Assembly (NCBI GenBank): GCA_035533275.1
Contig: DATLUD010000016.1
Span: 1 to 64,000, forward strand
Source of the DNA: SCRA01 sp035533275
Lineage (GTDB): Bacteria > Vulcanimicrobiota > Vulcanimicrobiia > Vulcanimicrobiales > SCRA01
DNA: 64,000 bases
Direction: 5' to 3'
The stretch's first letter is position 1. The number at the start of each line of letters is the position of its first letter. Positions 61,531 through 64,000 of the stretch are shown piece after piece. Below the pieces are notes generated by a model, which worked only from the letters and a program-made list of their open reading frames with translations, was not told where the DNA came from and did no database searches. A program made the position numbers and the translations under genes.

Positions 61531-62520
61531 TTAGGATAACGCCGACCCGAGCACCTCCGGGTTGACGAGGTTGGGTGGCCGCTCGCCGCGCAGGAACGCC
61601 GTCACGTTGTCGACGATCGCGGTCGCGATCGCCTCGCGCGTCTCCAAGGTCGCGCTCCCCAAGTGCGGAGTGAGCACGACGTTGTCGAGATCGAGCAGAC
61701 CGGCGTGGACCTCGGGCTCGCGCTCGTAGACGTCCAGCGCCGCGCCGGCGATGCGGCGTACCCGCAGCGCCTCCACCAGCGCGGCCTCGTCGACGATCGG
61801 CCCGCGGGCCGTGTTGACGAGGTAGGACGTGGGTTTCATGAGCGCGAGTTGGGGGGCGCCGATCAGATGATGGGTGCCGGGGTGGTAGCTCGCGTGCAGC
61901 GAGACGAAGTCGCTCTCGCGCAGGAGTGCGTCGAGGTCGCGGTACTCGACGCCAAGCTCGGCCTCTTCCGAGGGCGCGAGCGCTTGGCGCTTGTTGTAGA
62001 GGACGCGCATGCCGAAGCCGTGCGCGCGGCGCGTCACCGAGCGCCCGATGTCGCCGAAGCCGACGATGCCGATGGTCTTGCCCGCCACCATGCGCCCCGC
62101 GAAGTGGAGCGATTGCGAGCCCGGGAACATGCCGGCGCGCAAGCTGCGGTCGGCTTCCGGAATGCGCCGCGCCGCGGCCATGAGGATCGCCCAATGGAGG
62201 TCGGCCGTCGCCTCGGTGACGATGCTGGGGATGGTGGTCACGGCGATGCCGCGAGCCGTGGCCCGGGCGACGTCGATGTTCGCCGGATGAACGGCCCCGT
62301 TGGCGACGAGCCGCAGGTTGGCGCCGGCATCCACGACCTCGGCGTCGATCCGGTCGTGCAGCAGGCAGCAGATCACGTCGGCGCGTGCCGCCGCCTGCAG
62401 CAGCCGATCGCGCGAGAGGATCCGGCTGGAGTCGGGGTTGACCTCGACCTCGACGCCGGGGAGCTCGCGGAGACGCCGAAGCGGAGCCTCGACGATCGGC
62501 TGCGTGACGAAGATGCGCAT
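61531..62520 (-). CDS. NAD-dependent D-2-hydroxyacid dehydrogenase
   Basis: This 329-residue enzyme has the catalytic Arg (LVNTARGPIVDEAALV), Glu (DVYEREPEVHA) and His (LTPHLGSATLETREA) and the nucleotide motif GIVGFGDIGRSV. It would interconvert a 2-hydroxy and a 2-keto acid. It is placed between binding protein 2 and the liv permease genes, so a hydroxy or keto acid may be the transported compound or its product. Confidence 0.9.
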   Translation of the reverse strand: MRIFVTQPIVEAPLRRLRELPGVEVEVNPDSSRILSRDRLLQAAARADVICCLLHDRIDAEVVDAGANLRLVANGAVHPANIDVARATARGIAVTTIPSIVTEATADLHWAILMAAARRIPEADRSLRAGMFPGSQSLHFAGRMVAGKTIGIVGFGDIGRSVTRRAHGFGMRVLYNKRQALAPSEEAELGVEYRDLDALLRESDFVSLHASYHPGTHHLIGAPQLALMKPTSYLVNTARGPIVDEAALVEALRVRRIAGAALDVYEREPEVHAGLLDLDNVVLTPHLGSATLETREAIATAIVDNVTAFLRGERPPNLVNPEVLGSALS

Positions 62521-62529
62521 GGGTACCTC

Positions 62530-63819
62530 TTACGGCGTCTTGATGCCTTGGAACGTTGTCGAGTAGACCGGTTGTTTCAGGTACTGCTGCGGCGAGAAGG
62601 TCCAGAACTGCGAGACGTTCGGATAGGTCTTGAGCACGACGTTCCAGGTCTTGCCGTACTTCGCCAGCGGTCCGGTCACCGTCTCGACCTGCCGCATGTA
62701 GATGTTCTCGACGGGGTTGTTGTACGCATCCAGATGCATCGGCCCGAACGGAGAGTCCGCCAGGCGTACCGAGCGCACGGCGGCCAGGAAGGCGTCGGTA
62801 TTCTCGACGTTCCCGTGCACCTTCAGCATCGCGTCGTCGATCCACTGCGCCGCCGTAAAGAAGGCGGCCGCCATGTAAGACGGCAGCTTGCCCGTCTTCG
62901 CCGCGAAGTTCGCATCGAATTCCTGGGTCGCCGGGTCGTTGCGCCCCTCGGCGAAGTGGCCGACGCTGATGATCCCGTCGACCACGTCCGGAGGCAGCGT
63001 TCGGATGTTGGACTGGTCGGTGGTGGTCTCGTTGGCGATCAGCGGGATCTTGCCTTTGAGGCCAAACGCGTGCCACTGCTGAAGGAAGTGCACGGCGTCG
63101 GCGCCCACCATCTCCACGAAGACCACGTCCGGCTTGGCGGCCTCGATCTGCGAGAGGTAGGGGCTGTAGTCGGTGTTGCCGAGCGGAGTCCAGATCTGCT
63201 TGAGGACCTTGCCGCCCTTGTCGGTGAACGTCTGGTTGAAGCCGCCGACGTTCTCGTAGCCGAAGGCGTAGGCGTCGGCGATGGTCACGACGGTGCGATA
63301 GCCCTTGTCGTAGGCCCAGACGCCGGCCGGATGCGTCGGTTGGCTGCTGGTCCAGCCGGCGACGCGGATGACGTACTTGTCGACCTTGCGCTGGGTCAGA
63401 TCATCGGCGGAGACCGTCGGCTCCAGGAACGGAATCTTATGCTGAATCGCGTAGGGCGCCACGGCCAGGCCCTCGTTGGCGAGGTAGGGCCCCACGATCA
63501 TCTGGACGTGGTCCTGCTCGACGGCTTGCCGCGCCACGGTCAAGGCGCGGGCCGGATCGGAGCCGGTATCGTAGTAGGTGAATTGGATCTTTCGCCCGTC
63601 CACGGTGTCACCGTGCTGCGCCCAATAGAGCTTCCAAGCGGTGACCATGTCGTGGCCGGCGGCGGCGGCGGTGCCCGACTCGGAGGCCAGGACGCCGATG
63701 CGGATCGGGGGCTTCTCCGCGCCGCGCGCGGAGACGGCGGTCAAGGAGAGAGCTGCGGCGCAGATGGTGACGTACGCCGCGACGTGATGATGACGAAGCC
63801 AAGCGGAAACCCGTTTCAT
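62530..63819 (-). CDS. ABC transporter substrate-binding protein 2 (Liv-type)
   Basis: This 429-residue periplasmic protein has a signal peptide (residues ~10-34, ending VSARG|AEK) and a Peripla_BP_6 fold (IRIGVLASESGTAAAAGHDM, VQMIVGPYLANEGLAVAPYA). It is the first gene of the operon with the hydroxyacid dehydrogenase and livHMGF and thus the natural partner of that transporter. It is paralogous to the binding protein at 49760-51028. A degenerate TetR-type site lies 68 bases upstream. Confidence 0.85.
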   Translation of the reverse strand: MKRVSAWLRHHHVAAYVTICAAALSLTAVSARGAEKPPIRIGVLASESGTAAAAGHDMVTAWKLYWAQHGDTVDGRKIQFTYYDTGSDPARALTVARQAVEQDHVQMIVGPYLANEGLAVAPYAIQHKIPFLEPTVSADDLTQRKVDKYVIRVAGWTSSQPTHPAGVWAYDKGYRTVVTIADAYAFGYENVGGFNQTFTDKGGKVLKQIWTPLGNTDYSPYLSQIEAAKPDVVFVEMVGADAVHFLQQWHAFGLKGKIPLIANETTTDQSNIRTLPPDVVDGIISVGHFAEGRNDPATQEFDANFAAKTGKLPSYMAAAFFTAAQWIDDAMLKVHGNVENTDAFLAAVRSVRLADSPFGPMHLDAYNNPVENIYMRQVETVTGPLAKYGKTWNVVLKTYPNVSQFWTFSPQQYLKQPVYSTTFQGIKTP

Positions 63820-63886
63820 GCGGTCCTCCCAGCGTGCAAGCGTGCACAGGCGAGTAGCAATCTGCGGCCTCGAAAGTCGTCCCCTA

Positions 63887-63937
63887 TTGTTCGCTCGATA
63901 AATACCAGAGTCCCTGTCGGGAACCTTCCGTACGGAA
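63887..63937 (-). promoter_or_regulatory. degenerate TetR-type operator and a second palindrome
   Basis: TTGTTC-N4-GATAAA (63887-63902) keeps one perfect arm and 4 of 6 bases of the other arm of the operators at 48747 and 49632. On the minus strand ATTTAT (63898-63903) could be a -10. Further upstream TTCCGTACGGAA (63926-63937) is a perfect 12-bp palindrome, possibly the site of another regulator. No convincing -35 is visible. Confidence 0.4.
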
Positions 63938-63951
63938 AGAGAATTGCCGCG

Positions 63952-63968
63952 GGGCGGCTCAGCCGCCC
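63952..63968. repeat. GC-rich inverted repeat near the right edge
   Basis: GGGCGGCT and AGCCGCCC, separated by one base, form an 8-bp stem. The one-base loop is too tight for a good hairpin unless inner pairs open. It may be the terminator of a gene beyond the window edge. Confidence 0.35.
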
Positions 63969-64000
63969 TGCCATCCCTCGGGCTGGCTCAGGCGCGCGGG

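Noticed and set aside
63952..63968. A strong terminator at the right edge
   Set aside because: The loop is one base and there is no T-tract; kept only as an inverted repeat.

Overview
The window is GC-rich, densely packed DNA from a diderm bacterium. A TonB-dependent receptor, a cytochrome-porin-like protein and a Pel-type polysaccharide operon point to an outer membrane, while a LytR-CpsA-Psr protein and a BTAD/SARP-type regulator are commoner in Actinobacteria-like lineages. This mixture, with the high GC, would fit a poorly cultured phylum such as Candidatus Eremiobacterota (WPS-2), but that is an inference: no rRNA or tRNA gene is visible to anchor it. No CRISPR array, transposase or integrase was seen.

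Layout. 1-8.6 kb: an Xre/RES toxin-antitoxin pair cut by the window edge, a FUSC-type exporter, a small acidic DUF4177-like protein, a lipoprotein, a large MalT/BTAD-type regulator and an LCP protein. 8.7-14.9 kb: a TonB-dependent receptor and an MFS transporter plus a gamma-glutamyltransferase-like Ntn hydrolase; each unit is preceded by a copy of the same ~115-nt four-hairpin leader and its promoter region. This is the best candidate here for an undescribed regulatory RNA. 14.9-16.4 kb: a hipBA module whose promoter lies between operator arms. 16.46-25.18 kb: a lower-GC segment bounded by imperfect 66-bp direct repeats of the 3' end of an aminotransferase gene. It holds an aldo/keto reductase and a GntR-controlled catabolic operon (acyl-CoA synthetase, solute-binding protein, oxidoreductase, thioesterase, VOC protein, class V aminotransferase), and looks like a genomic island without a visible integrase.

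25-38.8 kb: a divergent aminotransferase/radical SAM pair, then a reduced Pel-like exopolysaccharide operon on the minus strand (deacetylase, outer-membrane protein, GAF-receiver protein, PelF, PelG), divergent from two tandem hybrid histidine kinases. 38.8-45.7 kb: FabI with a PfaD-like flavoenzyme, a Cyc2-like cytochrome-barrel protein with an extra C-terminal cytochrome domain, an ECF sigma/anti-sigma operon with a membrane protein, and LarB.

45.7-64 kb: a large catabolic and uptake regulon of unknown substrate. A TetR-family gene sits among genes for an M24-family hydrolase, a rifampin-phosphotransferase-like protein, two Liv-type solute-binding proteins, one LivHMGF transporter, and alcohol/aldehyde dehydrogenases, an amidohydrolase, a cysteine hydrolase, a CocE/NonD hydrolase, an LVIVD propeller and a 2-hydroxyacid dehydrogenase. 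Two perfect 16-bp palindromes of form TTTATC-N4-GATAAA overlap the -10 elements of two identically built promoters, and a degenerate third copy lies before the second binding-protein operon. This strongly suggests that one repressor coordinates the region.
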